Source of the DNA: a bacterium
GTDB lineage: Bacteria > Bdellovibrionota > FAC87 > UBA2466
Assembly: GCA_019750655.1 (NCBI GenBank)
Contig: JAIEOG010000448.1
Coordinates: 1 to 12,216 of the forward strand
Reading direction: 5' to 3'
DNA: 12,216 bases
Numbering within the stretch: the stretch's first letter is position 1; every line of letters begins with the position of its first letter. This document shows, one piece after another, positions 1 to 7,041 of this stretch. Made by a program: the position numbers and the translations under genes. A model generated the notes under the pieces. The model was not told the origin of the DNA. It did not search any database and saw nothing but the letters and a program-made list of their open reading frames with translations.

Positions 1-465
1 TATGCAGAAACGCCCACGGACTACTTCCTTATTACCGCGGGCCACGTCGTTACCGACTACAACCTCTTTGTGCGGTTTAACTTCGCAGGCCGCCGTTCAA
101 ACGAGCTGCCGGTCGCGTTGGTAAAACGCGAATACGTCGCCAAAACTTACAAAGACTATGCCGTGCTTCGCCTGTCGAAGATGGCGCTGCAGGGTTACCC
201 CGCGCCGCTTGCCATCCGCGTCGCCGCTCCGACGGATAGCCTCTACCTGAATCAGTGGGTGGTCGTCCCGGCGTTTGGCAGCATCCAACATTCACAGCTG
301 ATGCAGCTCCGCGGGCAAGTGATAGTCGCACGCTTACCTGTTTACCCGGGGATGAGCGGCGCGCCCATTTTCGACCGCACAGGGACGAAAGTCCTCGGTA
401 TGGTGCTCACCCAATCGGGGGAAGCTATAGCTCATAGCGAGCTCTACAGCCTAGTTTATAACTAG
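1..465 (+). CDS. Trypsin-like serine protease, 3' part (5' end outside window)
   Basis: The reading frame is open from the first base and ends at TAG 463-465, so the start lies upstream of the window. All three elements of a chymotrypsin/trypsin-fold (S1-type) protease are visible: LITAGHVV with the catalytic His at 43-45, YKDYAVLRL with the catalytic Asp at 154-156, and PGMSGAPIFD with the nucleophilic Ser at 355-357. The spacing (37 residues His to Asp, 67 Asp to Ser) is compact, as in minimal bacterial or phage-like trypsin domains. Only about 35 residues follow the Ser, so no PDZ domain is attached at the C-terminus. An internal ATG at 70 would leave out the His and is not the true start. 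The next gene lies 74 bases downstream on the same strand. Being an envelope or secreted enzyme is family inference, since the signal region is not in view. Confidence 0.85.
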   Translation, partial: YAETPTDYFLITAGHVVTDYNLFVRFNFAGRRSNELPVALVKREYVAKTYKDYAVLRLSKMALQGYPAPLAIRVAAPTDSLYLNQWVVVPAFGSIQHSQLMQLRGQVIVARLPVYPGMSGAPIFDRTGTKVLGMVLTQSGEAIAHSELYSLVYN

Positions 466-539
466 GCACGCACGAGCGAGCGCTGCCTTAGTAGCAAACT
501 CTGGAACGGTCTCGCATTGTGTGCGATGAATGGCGGCTT

Positions 540-1181
540 ATGCGTTTGCGCTGGATCTTATTAGCCTTAGCCATAGCCCCCGTAGGGCATGCCGAGGTCG
601 CGGAGCCCGTGGTGGTTCCCCGGCCTGTGCGCTTTGAAGTCGCGCCGCAGATTTCCGTGCTGTCGATTGCGGAGCTGACATTCCCTTCAGCGGGCGTGCA
701 AACCACGCGTCGGTACTCTGGCTTTCCGTGCATTGGTTTGAATTTCGCAAAACCTTTGGGCGGTTTCGGCGATTTCTCTTTCGCGCTTCAGGCGACGGCC
801 GCTTTCGGCAGCCGTGGTGGCGCGATGACTGTCGTGCAAGCCGGCGAGCCACCCTCGAATCAAGACAGCTCAGTGACGTGGATCCCGCTCACCGTCAGCA
901 CACGCTTGCAGTACCGCATCCCGAACATCACGTTCTTCCGCCCGAGTTTAACCGTCGGACTCGGCGCATTGACCGTCATCCAACGCGCAGCTCTTGCAAC
1001 GCTTTCACACACGTCGGTCGTGCCGTCTTTGGTGATCTCTCCGCAAGTGACGTTCATGGACTCCACGACCTTTCACTGGTTGGGCGGCTTTAGCTTCGGT
1101 GCGACTTTCTACCGCGGCTTGGGCGGCAACACGGCGCTCAACGCAACGTCTCTCGATCTCGGCCTGAACATCCTTTTATAA
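540..1181 (+). CDS. Exported protein, probable small outer-membrane beta-barrel
   Basis: From ATG 540 the product is 213 aa and begins with a classic signal peptide (MRLRW, then a hydrophobic LLALAIAPVG core) with likely cleavage at GHA/EVAEP. An upstream GTG at 519 in the same frame would put an acidic seven-residue stretch before the positive n-region, so ATG 540 is preferred. No strong Shine-Dalgarno is seen for either. The mature part consists of about eight stretches with alternating hydrophobic residues separated by Gly/Asn/Pro turns, for example around FSFALQATAAFGS, SVTWIPLTVSTRLQY and FHWLGGFSFGATFY, and ends in a strand-like LDLGLNILL. This pattern fits an eight-stranded outer-membrane barrel, although the usual terminal Phe is absent. 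I do not recognise a specific family. It may be co-transcribed with the protease upstream. Confidence 0.7.
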   Translation: MRLRWILLALAIAPVGHAEVAEPVVVPRPVRFEVAPQISVLSIAELTFPSAGVQTTRRYSGFPCIGLNFAKPLGGFGDFSFALQATAAFGSRGGAMTVVQAGEPPSNQDSSVTWIPLTVSTRLQYRIPNITFFRPSLTVGLGALTVIQRAALATLSHTSVVPSLVISPQVTFMDSTTFHWLGGFSFGATFYRGLGGNTALNATSLDLGLNILL

Positions 1182-1245
1182 GCGTCACACTTTTCTTGGC
1201 CCTCACGTCTCTCACCCGAAGGACGTTGGCTTTGTGGTCAAAGTT

Positions 1246-1324
1246 TCCGTAGGCGGGAGGTCGGCCTCCCAAGTGTTCCCCCATACGCGAAGCGAGTGCT
1301 TCGTTCGCCCTCCCGCCCTACGGA
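1246..1324. repeat. Nested palindromic element (REP-like) between the beta-barrel gene and htpX
   Basis: An outer inverted repeat pairs 1246-1260 (TCCGTAGGCGGGAGG) with 1309-1324 (CCTCCCGCCCTACGGA), complementary except for one extra base on the right arm. It encloses two perfect 6-bp hairpins with 4-base loops: GGGAGG/CCTCCC at 1255-1270 and CGAAGC/GCTTCG at 1288-1303. The first hairpin uses part of the left outer arm, so two exclusive folds are possible. There is no T-run after it, so it is a poor intrinsic terminator. The G+C-rich nested form resembles dispersed extragenic palindromes, but only one copy is in this window. The remainder of the 1182-1393 gap shows nothing besides this element and the htpX promoter. 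Confidence 0.6.
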
Positions 1325-1341
1325 TGCGTCCGGCGCCTACC

Positions 1342-1369
1342 TTGATTGGAAAAAAAAGATACCTATAAT
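1342..1369 (+). promoter_or_regulatory. sigma70-type promoter of htpX
   Basis: A -35 TTGATT (1342-1347) and a perfect -10 TATAAT (1364-1369) are separated by 16 bases. The predicted start of transcription near 1377 gives a very short leader, just enough for the AGAGGAG ribosome-binding site at 1381-1387, which lies 6 bases before the GTG start. No sigma32-like heat-shock promoter is visible. Confidence 0.75.
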
Positions 1370-1393
1370 ACGGGGCATACAGAGGAGTAACGG

Positions 1394-2299
1394 GTGCTAA
1401 AACGCATTTTCCTGTTCATTGCAGTGAACTTCTTAGTGGTGATGACCATCAACATTACGTTGACGGTCTTGGGCGTCCAGCCCTACCTCACCGCTAACGG
1501 GATTGATTACACTTCCCTGCTCGCGTTCTGCGCAGTTGTGGGGTTTGTCGGCGCACTTTTCTCACTAGCCACTTCGCGCATCATGGCGAAGATGCTGATG
1601 GGCGTGCGGGTGATCAACCCTGCGCAACCCGGCTCTCAAGCACATAAGGACCTTCTGATTTTGGTGCACCGCCTGGCCCAAAAGGCCGGCCTCCCGGTCA
1701 TGCCGGAAGTGGGCATCTACCCAAGTCCTGAGGTGAATGCTTTTGCCACGGGCCCGAGCAAATCGAAGTCGCTCGTTGCGGTTTCCGAAGGCCTCTTGAA
1801 CCAGATGGATTCCACCGCCGTAGAAGGCGTGCTGGCGCATGAAGTCGCGCACATCGCCAACGGCGATATGGTGACGATGACCCTCGTACAGGGCGTGGTG
1901 AACACCTTCGTGATGTTCTTCGCACGCATTGCCGCCTGGGGCGTGGCCCAAGCCATGTCGGGCAACCGCAATAACGATGAAAACCCGTCGCCGATGATCC
2001 ATTACTTCGCGGTCATCGCGTTTGAGATCATTTTCAGCTTACTGGGCGCCGTTGTGGTGGCCTTTTACTCTCGCCGCCGGGAATTCCGGGCGGATGCGGG
2101 TGGCGCTATGTTCGCCAGCCGCGAAAAGATGATCCACGCCTTGGAATCGCTCAAAGCGACCACAGGCCAGTTCGACGACAAGACCCAAGCCATGGCGGCC
2201 CTGAAAATCAGCGGCAAGAGTGGTGGGTTGATGGCATTGCTCGCATCGCACCCGGACTTGGACGTCCGTATCGCCGCTTTGCGTACGGGCCGGGCCTAA
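1394..2299 (+). CDS. htpX: HtpX, membrane-bound zinc metalloprotease (M48)
   Basis: HtpX is an inner-membrane endoprotease that degrades damaged or misfolded membrane proteins, with its active site on the cytoplasmic face. The 301-aa product is close to the E. coli length (293 aa). Two hydrophobic segments lie at about residues 4-26 and 41-60. The zinc motif HEVAH is at 149-153 and is followed by NGD as in the family. The third zinc ligand is Glu230 in RREFRAD. Two further hydrophobic segments flank these (about 160-187 and 203-224). The C-terminus carries the typical SHPDLDVRIAALR stretch. The start is GTG 1394, fixed by AGAGGAG six bases upstream and by the perfect -10 box. It is the first gene of a same-strand run with scpA and scpB, though scpA may have its own promoter. 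Confidence 0.95.
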   Translation: MLKRIFLFIAVNFLVVMTINITLTVLGVQPYLTANGIDYTSLLAFCAVVGFVGALFSLATSRIMAKMLMGVRVINPAQPGSQAHKDLLILVHRLAQKAGLPVMPEVGIYPSPEVNAFATGPSKSKSLVAVSEGLLNQMDSTAVEGVLAHEVAHIANGDMVTMTLVQGVVNTFVMFFARIAAWGVAQAMSGNRNNDENPSPMIHYFAVIAFEIIFSLLGAVVVAFYSRRREFRADAGGAMFASREKMIHALESLKATTGQFDDKTQAMAALKISGKSGGLMALLASHPDLDVRIAALRTGRA

Positions 2300-2351
2300 A
2301 AATCAAAGGTTGCAGGGATTCCAAGGGCTTGTGGCCCCGGCCGGTTTAAGG

Positions 2352-2360
2352 TGGTATAAA
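2352..2360 (+). promoter_or_regulatory. Extended -10 promoter directly in front of scpA
   Basis: TGGTATAAA is an extended -10 element (TG, one base, then TATAAA at 2355-2360). Its predicted transcription start falls at about 2367-2368, which is the scpA ATG. The best -35 candidate, TTGTGG at 2329-2334, is 20 bases away and poorly placed, so recognition would depend on the extended -10. The short GGGC/GCCC and CCGGCCGG palindromes at 2324-2346 are too small to call a terminator for htpX. Confidence 0.5.
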
Positions 2361-2367
2361 TCCTGTT

Positions 2368-3246
2368 ATGGATTTGGAAGCGGTTCCCAGCCCTAGCCCC
2401 GCGCCGCTCCCGTCGATCGCCACCGACGAAGTCATCGACAAAGCGCTTGCCGCCGATCCCGGCGCAACCGCTGCTAAGAGCGACGCCTCGGAAGCCGATT
2501 ACCGGGTTAGCTTGCCCTGCTTTGAAGGCCCTCTGGACCTTCTGCTGCACTTGATCCGCAAAGAGCAGCTCAATATTTACGATATTCCGATCACCCATAT
2601 TTGCCGGGCGTACCTCGAGCACTTGGAAATCCTGCAGCAGCTAGATTTCAACATGGCCGGGGAATTCATGGTCATGGCGTCCACGCTCATGTACCTCAAG
2701 TCGGCCACGCTCTTGCCCAACGAAGACGCGGAACAAGGCGCGGAAGACCCCCGCCTGCCGCTCGTTGCCCAGCTTTTAGAGTACGAAAAGTATAAGCTCG
2801 CCGCCCAAGCGATCGACAATACGCACTGGTTGGGCCGCGATCTTTACGCCCGCCCGCCAGGCGCCTTGGCGGATGTGATTCCAGTCGAGAGCTTGATCGA
2901 TGCGCCCATTGAACAAGCCGACCCGCTCGCGCTGCTCAAGGGCCTCAAGGCTTGCATCGACCGCACCGAGCGGCCGCCCATCAAGATCGAAACCGACACG
3001 GTGTCGATTAAGGATAAGGTAGTCCTGCTCCGCGATCTTCTGCTAGCCGCTGAGGTCATTGAATTCAGCCGCCTCTTGCCAGCGGAACTGCTCACGCACG
3101 ACGTGATCGTCAGTTTCTTGGCTGTGCTGGAGCTCGCGAAACTAAAGTTTGTAGAAATCATCCAGACCGAAAACTTCGGCCCCATGCAAGTGCGTGCGCA
3201 ACGCTCCATGGAAGAGTTGAATTACGGTCTGCTAGATCAGTATTAA
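2368..3246 (+). CDS. scpA: ScpA, kleisin subunit of the SMC-ScpAB condensin
   Basis: ScpA bridges the heads of the SMC dimer and binds ScpB; the complex compacts and separates sister chromosomes in the cytoplasm. The 292-aa product has the conserved N-terminal core from about residue 45 (YRVSLPCFEGPLDLLLHLI, then NIYDIPITHI), the helical middle with TLMYLKSATLLPNED, and the C-terminal winged-helix region (LAVLELAKLKFVEIIQ) that contacts SMC. The first 44 residues are a Pro/Ala/Asp-rich extension; most ScpA proteins begin close to the YxVxLxxFEGPLDLL motif. No good in-frame start exists next to that motif, so ATG 2368 is kept. There is no Shine-Dalgarno before it, only the extended -10 seven bases upstream. 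scpB begins 9 bases after the stop. Confidence 0.93.
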   Translation: MDLEAVPSPSPAPLPSIATDEVIDKALAADPGATAAKSDASEADYRVSLPCFEGPLDLLLHLIRKEQLNIYDIPITHICRAYLEHLEILQQLDFNMAGEFMVMASTLMYLKSATLLPNEDAEQGAEDPRLPLVAQLLEYEKYKLAAQAIDNTHWLGRDLYARPPGALADVIPVESLIDAPIEQADPLALLKGLKACIDRTERPPIKIETDTVSIKDKVVLLRDLLLAAEVIEFSRLLPAELLTHDVIVSFLAVLELAKLKFVEIIQTENFGPMQVRAQRSMEELNYGLLDQY

Positions 3247-3255
3247 GAGGAACCT

Positions 3256-4332
3256 ATGTTCGAACCGCGCGAAAATGCTCCTGACGAAGAAGCCGAAGAA
3301 GTCGAATCAGCGGAAGACACTCTTTCTGCCGAGGAGATTCAAGAAGCCCAGGCTCCTGCAGCCGAGGCCTTGAGCGATAGCGAGCTAGAAGCCGCTGCGG
3401 AAACCTCCGAGAAAAAGGCCGATAAGAAATCGTCCAAAAAAGTGGAAGAGCCGCAGATCCCCTTTGTCATGGATGCCGAGCCTTTTGCTTCCGCGGTAGA
3501 AGCCATCCTTTTCGCGGCGGAACGCCCGGTAGGTTTTGAACGCATCCGCTCCGCTTTTGGCGAGCCGGCTCCGACAGACGCACAGCTCAAAGAAATCATC
3601 GAGCAAATCCAAACGCGCTACGAAGCTGCCGACCGTGGCTTCTTGCTGCGCAAAGCGCAGGGCGGTTACCACTTCGTAACGAAGGTGGAAAACGCCGAAT
3701 ACATCCGCCGTTTCCAAGCGAGCAAGCCATTCCGCTTGGGCCGTTCGGCTCTGGAAGTGATGGCCATCATCGCTTACCGCCAGCCGATCACGCGCGCGGA
3801 AATCGACCAAGTGCGCGGCATTGATAGCTCGCACTTGCTCCGCACGCTCATTGAGCGCGGCTTAGTGCGCATGGCTGGTAAGGCCGAAATCCCGGGCCGC
3901 CCGGTGCAGTACGGAAGCACAGAAAAATTCTTAGAAGTGATGGGCCTCGCATCGACGATGGAACTGCCGCCGCTTTCAGAGCTCACGCAGCTCCAAGGCG
4001 ATACGGAAGATCCGCAAAAGCGCATGGAAGATGGCCTCGATCGCTTCATGCAGCCGCTCGATCGCAGTGGTGAAGAAGAATTGCCGCCTTTGGAAGATGA
4101 AAACGGATTGGACCCCGTGCTGGGCGCAATCGACAGCATGATCCAAACCGCCGATCACGCGCCGAAGGAAATCTACGCCTCGGCGATCCACCGCGAAGTG
4201 GCCGAAGCCAATCAGGAAGCGTTAGAAGCGTTCCAATCGGCCAACCGCCGCCGCCCGCGCAAAGCCGCCGAAGCCAAGAGCATCACCTTCGATGAGCTCA
4301 CAGGCGCTGGTGTGCCGCCGCTTTCGAACTAG
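3256..4332 (+). CDS. scpB: ScpB, winged-helix partner of ScpA, with long terminal extensions
   Basis: ScpB dimers bind the ScpA linker and regulate SMC condensin. The recognisable core runs from about residue 74 to 245: a first winged helix (FASAVEAILFAAERPVGFE), then SALEVMAIIAYRQPITRAEI with DQVRGID, and RGLVRMAGKAEIPGRPVQYG with FLEVMGL, all hallmark ScpB stretches. At 358 aa it is far longer than the usual 180-220 aa. A very acidic Glu/Ala-rich tail with a Lys patch fills residues 1-70. About 110 residues after the core begin acidic and end in a basic RRRPRKAAEAKS segment. The AGAGGAA before ATG 3256 overlaps the scpA stop, which indicates operon translation. It ends 5 bases before the stop of the opposing gene, with no terminator visible between them. 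Confidence 0.93.
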   Translation: MFEPRENAPDEEAEEVESAEDTLSAEEIQEAQAPAAEALSDSELEAAAETSEKKADKKSSKKVEEPQIPFVMDAEPFASAVEAILFAAERPVGFERIRSAFGEPAPTDAQLKEIIEQIQTRYEAADRGFLLRKAQGGYHFVTKVENAEYIRRFQASKPFRLGRSALEVMAIIAYRQPITRAEIDQVRGIDSSHLLRTLIERGLVRMAGKAEIPGRPVQYGSTEKFLEVMGLASTMELPPLSELTQLQGDTEDPQKRMEDGLDRFMQPLDRSGEEELPPLEDENGLDPVLGAIDSMIQTADHAPKEIYASAIHREVAEANQEALEAFQSANRRRPRKAAEAKSITFDELTGAGVPPLSN

Positions 4333-4337
4333 AGGAT

Positions 4338-4586
4338 TTATTTCCCGATCAAATCAAACCCGAGATCGACTTTCGATCCGCAGGTGGTGCAGGTGCCCGT
4401 AACAACTAAGCGCCCCGGAAACTCTTCTCGTGCTGTCCTGATATCGAAAACAACATAGGGAACAGGCTCTCCAGGCCCATATAGTTTCCCAGCCGTACAA
4501 ACCAAACACATCTCGCTCTTCTCGCGATTTAAGCGTTCGACGGTTTGCCGAACCCAATCCATTCCATCTGGATTAACTGGAATCAT
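4338..4586 (-). CDS. Small cytoplasmic two-CxxC protein, candidate immunity protein
   Basis: I do not recognise a family. The 82-aa product has no signal peptide and carries two Cys pairs, C27-x-x-C30 (EMCLVCTAG) and C66-x-x-C69 (GTCTTCGSK). This is the layout of a zinc ribbon, where four thiols bind one metal. The start at 4586 is chosen because its ATG overlaps the stop of the upstream gene as ATGA (4586-4583) and a GAGG lies about 9 bases upstream. An alternative ATG at 4613 would give 91 aa but has only a weak AAAAGA in front. As the last gene of a three-gene run, directly behind a toxin-like protein and translationally coupled to it, its position is that of an immunity protein. That role is inference from position only. 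Confidence 0.7.
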   Translation of the reverse strand: MIPVNPDGMDWVRQTVERLNREKSEMCLVCTAGKLYGPGEPVPYVVFDIRTAREEFPGRLVVTGTCTTCGSKVDLGFDLIGK

Positions 4587-6064
4587 TTCAATGTACCTCG
4601 CGCAGTGATCCATTCTTTTGGAATCTGGTTTCTGATAATAACCTGACTACCGTGACCGAAGAGTGTTCCCCCTGGAATGCCCATACTAGCAGCCTTCCCC
4701 TCGAATATGGTGATGCCTCTCGGAACAGTGACTTCAACCCAATGCGTAGCGCTATTTTTGAAGTTAGGATGTAAAGCTAGGTCGAGTTGGACTTGGAGCC
4801 GTCCAGCCGGTTGAGTCCGAGACCAAAAACGTCCCAACTCATTCGCTTCACTACCATCAAATACTCTGTAGAGTTTAAGGTCAGTGCCTAGAGTGTTGGC
4901 AAAGTAGGAGCTCGCGTGAAAGGTGTCTATCGCGCGAACCCCTCGAGTAATTTCGTCCATAGCTAGAGGCCCAGGATCTAGTGGCCCATATCTTTTTAGA
5001 GCCTGCGCACTCTTGTAAATCTCTTCAGCAAGATAAAAAGCCCCTCCAGCCCCGCCACCAACCGCAACTTCGACTCCCTCCAGCCTCGTAACTATTTTTC
5101 CCAAAGCGCGGAAGCTTTTTGCTGCTGCCGGTGCAACTCCGACGCTCACCACGCCTAGTGCCGCAAACGAGCGACCGACAACTCCGATGTCCTCACCTGT
5201 TAAAATACTCTTACCGGAAACTGCTTCTATGAGATCCTTGGAAGTGCCAACCCCCGGCACAAAACCAAGTCCGATATCAGTAGCTAATACAGCGACAGTT
5301 TCTAATAACGATGCTGTCTCCTCATCCCCCTCAGATTTTGCGTTTTCTGCTTCTTCGTGAGCTTCCTTGCCAATTCGCTCTGCGACTTCCACTCCGCTAT
5401 CGCCTTCGGCATTTTCCGCTATTTCTGGCGGCGTATTGTTCGTGTTCTCTAGAATCGCGAGAGCTTCCTTCGACTGTTCCAGCACGGAATCTTGCGTTTC
5501 CTTAATCGCTTGATCCGTGTTTTGTTTAAATTTCTCAGAATCCTTGGCAACGGAATCGGCGCGCTCTCCATACCCCTTGGCCATCGCCTCGCCACGTCGA
5601 ACCATAGTGTGAGCAACAGCCAAATTCGTCTGGAAATCTTGCTGCATTCGCGCATCTAGTTCAGCCAACTTCTGCCTATGCTCCGCCTCCATTCGGTGAA
5701 ACGTCTCCCAATGCTGCCGAATCTGCTCCTGCGACTGCGCCTGCTGTCGCTCCTGTTCTACTCTTTGTCGGTCTTGTAGAGCTTGAATTGCATCGTTCTG
5801 CTGAGAAAGAGGAAGTGGGTTGTGGTAAATCTTTTCTGGAGTAGGAGGGTTAAAAGGCGTTTGGCTTGGCACCTCCATATCACGACTGCGGCCCCCGCCT
5901 GAATACGAAGGCGCTTCAGTGCATCTATATTGGTGCGTGACCCCGTCTCCCTTAACGGCGGTGTAAGCGCAGTGCTTCGGCCCACCGGATGAAGCAGCGA
6001 CTGCGTCAGCTTTCGCATGGACGCAAAATGAATTCAAAATAAGAACGGCGAATAAAGTTCTCAT
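4583..6064 (-). CDS. Exported coiled-coil protein with pre-toxin motif and toxin-like C-terminus
   Basis: The 493-aa product starts with a Sec signal peptide (MRTLFAVLILNSF, likely cut near AKA/DAVAA). C32 and C48 are the only Cys in the mature chain and could form one disulfide. Residues 90-250 are Gln/Glu/Arg/Lys-rich and predicted to be long helix or coiled coil. Residues 267-290 (GFVPGVGTSKDLIEAVSGKS, then ILTGED) match the style of the PT-TG pre-toxin module of polymorphic toxins. A Gly/Ala-rich hydrophobic stretch follows (298-345). The C-terminal 125 residues form a compact domain with LYRVFDGSEANELGRFWSRT, VEVTVPRGITIFEGKAAS and GHGSQVIIRN. This resembles toxin tips I associate with ADP-ribosyltransferase/TNT-like NAD-using folds, but that is from memory and weak. 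The ATG overlaps the upstream stop (ATGA, 6064-6061), and the downstream gene is coupled in the same way. Confidence 0.78.
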   Translation of the reverse strand: MRTLFAVLILNSFCVHAKADAVAASSGGPKHCAYTAVKGDGVTHQYRCTEAPSYSGGGRSRDMEVPSQTPFNPPTPEKIYHNPLPLSQQNDAIQALQDRQRVEQERQQAQSQEQIRQHWETFHRMEAEHRQKLAELDARMQQDFQTNLAVAHTMVRRGEAMAKGYGERADSVAKDSEKFKQNTDQAIKETQDSVLEQSKEALAILENTNNTPPEIAENAEGDSGVEVAERIGKEAHEEAENAKSEGDEETASLLETVAVLATDIGLGFVPGVGTSKDLIEAVSGKSILTGEDIGVVGRSFAALGVVSVGVAPAAAKSFRALGKIVTRLEGVEVAVGGGAGGAFYLAEEIYKSAQALKRYGPLDPGPLAMDEITRGVRAIDTFHASSYFANTLGTDLKLYRVFDGSEANELGRFWSRTQPAGRLQVQLDLALHPNFKNSATHWVEVTVPRGITIFEGKAASMGIPGGTLFGHGSQVIIRNQIPKEWITARGTLK

Positions 6065-6870
6065 TCTGGCAAAATCCCCTGGATTTTATTTTTGCCTTGC
6101 TCCGCCAAGACTCGGACGAACTGTGCTCTGTGCGCATTTAGGATTTGATAAAGTCCATTCGAGGATTCGATCTTGTGTACGTTAGAAATGCTGGCGTACG
6201 CATCAAGCATCGCTTGAGTGTCGACAAGCATGTCTTCTATTCCAGCACGAAATTTGGCGTCGGCGGTTAGACAACGAATGATCTGCGCTTCGCTCACGGG
6301 CGCACAGCTCCCCACACTAGAGACCATGCTTTTGAGATTTTTCAGTTTGGCTACCTGGCCATAAATCTCTGTAGAAACTATGTTTAGGAACAGAACGTAA
6401 CGATCTCTTAAGTACGCCGCTCCACGGTAGTCATTAACCGTGTTCTTCAAAGCTCGCTGATTCTTTTTAACAACCTCCATATCGCACAGTTTTAGATCCC
6501 ATTCGATTTCCTTGTCCGGCTTTCCAGGAAACCGAGCCCGGATATCGGTGATGCAATCAGCACTCAAAGACTCCCAGGGAAATTTCTCATGAATCAATTC
6601 CGCACTCAGTGCATTCTCGAGAGACTTCTGAAGCTCAGGGTTTCCCTTAAACTTCCAACGCCCGCGTGAGCCGGCCATGATTCTCTGGAGGCGATCTCTC
6701 CGGCCCTCGCTTAAATCTTTAAAGAGCCATGGCCCCGCAAAATGGGCCAATTGGGACATGGAGACGAGTGTATCGTCGAGCTCTATTGCTTCTCGGTTAC
6801 GAGGGTCGAGTTCGCCCCCAAAAGAAATCGATGAAACTAGCGCCAGGCAAAAAAAGATCCGGATTCGCAT
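6061..6870 (-). CDS. Exported protein of unknown function, first gene of the toxin-like operon
   Basis: The 269-aa product has a signal peptide (MRIRIFFCLALVSSISFGG, likely cut before ELDPRN) and no other membrane segment. The mature protein is mostly helical by eye, highly charged, and contains exactly four Cys (residues 106, 129, 189, 200), which suits two disulfide bonds in an oxidising compartment. I do not recognise a family. The start at 6870 is supported by AAGGGG (6876-6881) five bases upstream and by a good promoter. Its stop overlaps the ATG of the 493-aa gene as ATGA, so the two exported proteins are probably made in fixed ratio and may act together, for example as chaperone or delivery partner. 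That partnership is inference. Base composition is more A+T-rich than in scpA and scpB (one sampled line is about 40% G+C against about 60%). Confidence 0.8.
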   Translation of the reverse strand: MRIRIFFCLALVSSISFGGELDPRNREAIELDDTLVSMSQLAHFAGPWLFKDLSEGRRDRLQRIMAGSRGRWKFKGNPELQKSLENALSAELIHEKFPWESLSADCITDIRARFPGKPDKEIEWDLKLCDMEVVKKNQRALKNTVNDYRGAAYLRDRYVLFLNIVSTEIYGQVAKLKNLKSMVSSVGSCAPVSEAQIIRCLTADAKFRAGIEDMLVDTQAMLDAYASISNVHKIESSNGLYQILNAHRAQFVRVLAEQGKNKIQGILPE

Positions 6871-6896
6871 TCTCGCCCCTTGAAAAGTAGGCGCGA

Positions 6897-6925
6897 ATTA
6901 TAACTCAATGCGTCATTTCGCTCAA
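6897..6925 (-). promoter_or_regulatory. sigma70-type promoter of the leftward toxin-like operon
   Basis: Read on the minus strand, a -35 TTGAGC (6925-6920) and a perfect -10 TATAAT (6902-6897) are separated by 17 bases. The predicted start of transcription is near 6890, about 20 bases before the ATG at 6870, leaving room for the AAGGGG ribosome-binding site. Confidence 0.75.
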
Positions 6926-6941
6926 TTACCGAGCTCTTGCA

Positions 6942-6970
6942 TTAATAAATAGTTAAGTGTTTGGTATTAT
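6942..6970 (+). promoter_or_regulatory. Extended -10 promoter for the 1085-aa gene
   Basis: TTAATA (6942-6947), 17 bases, then TATTAT (6965-6970) preceded by TG one base upstream (extended -10). It points right and lies back to back with the leftward promoter, whose -35 is only 17 bases away, so one regulator could control both. The leader to the GTG at 7096 would be about 120 bases. Confidence 0.5.
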
Positions 6971-7041
6971 TTCAGAAAAAAGCCTACCCGCCTTTGCTTA
7001 AGAACTTTTAATTCCGTGAAAAAGTAGCCCCAGGCCCCCCC

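Noticed and set aside
1565..2002. Long minus-strand reading frame (145 codons) inside htpX
   Set aside because: It is antisense to the HEVAH zinc-site region of an unmistakable htpX, is His/Arg-rich as expected of a shadow, and has no ribosome-binding site.
2324..2346. GGGC/GCCC and CCGGCCGG palindromes after htpX as a terminator
   Set aside because: Stems are only 4 bp and no run of T follows.
3385..3834. Minus-strand reading frame (149 codons) inside scpB
   Set aside because: It is antisense to conserved ScpB motifs and arises from the strong codon bias of the real gene.
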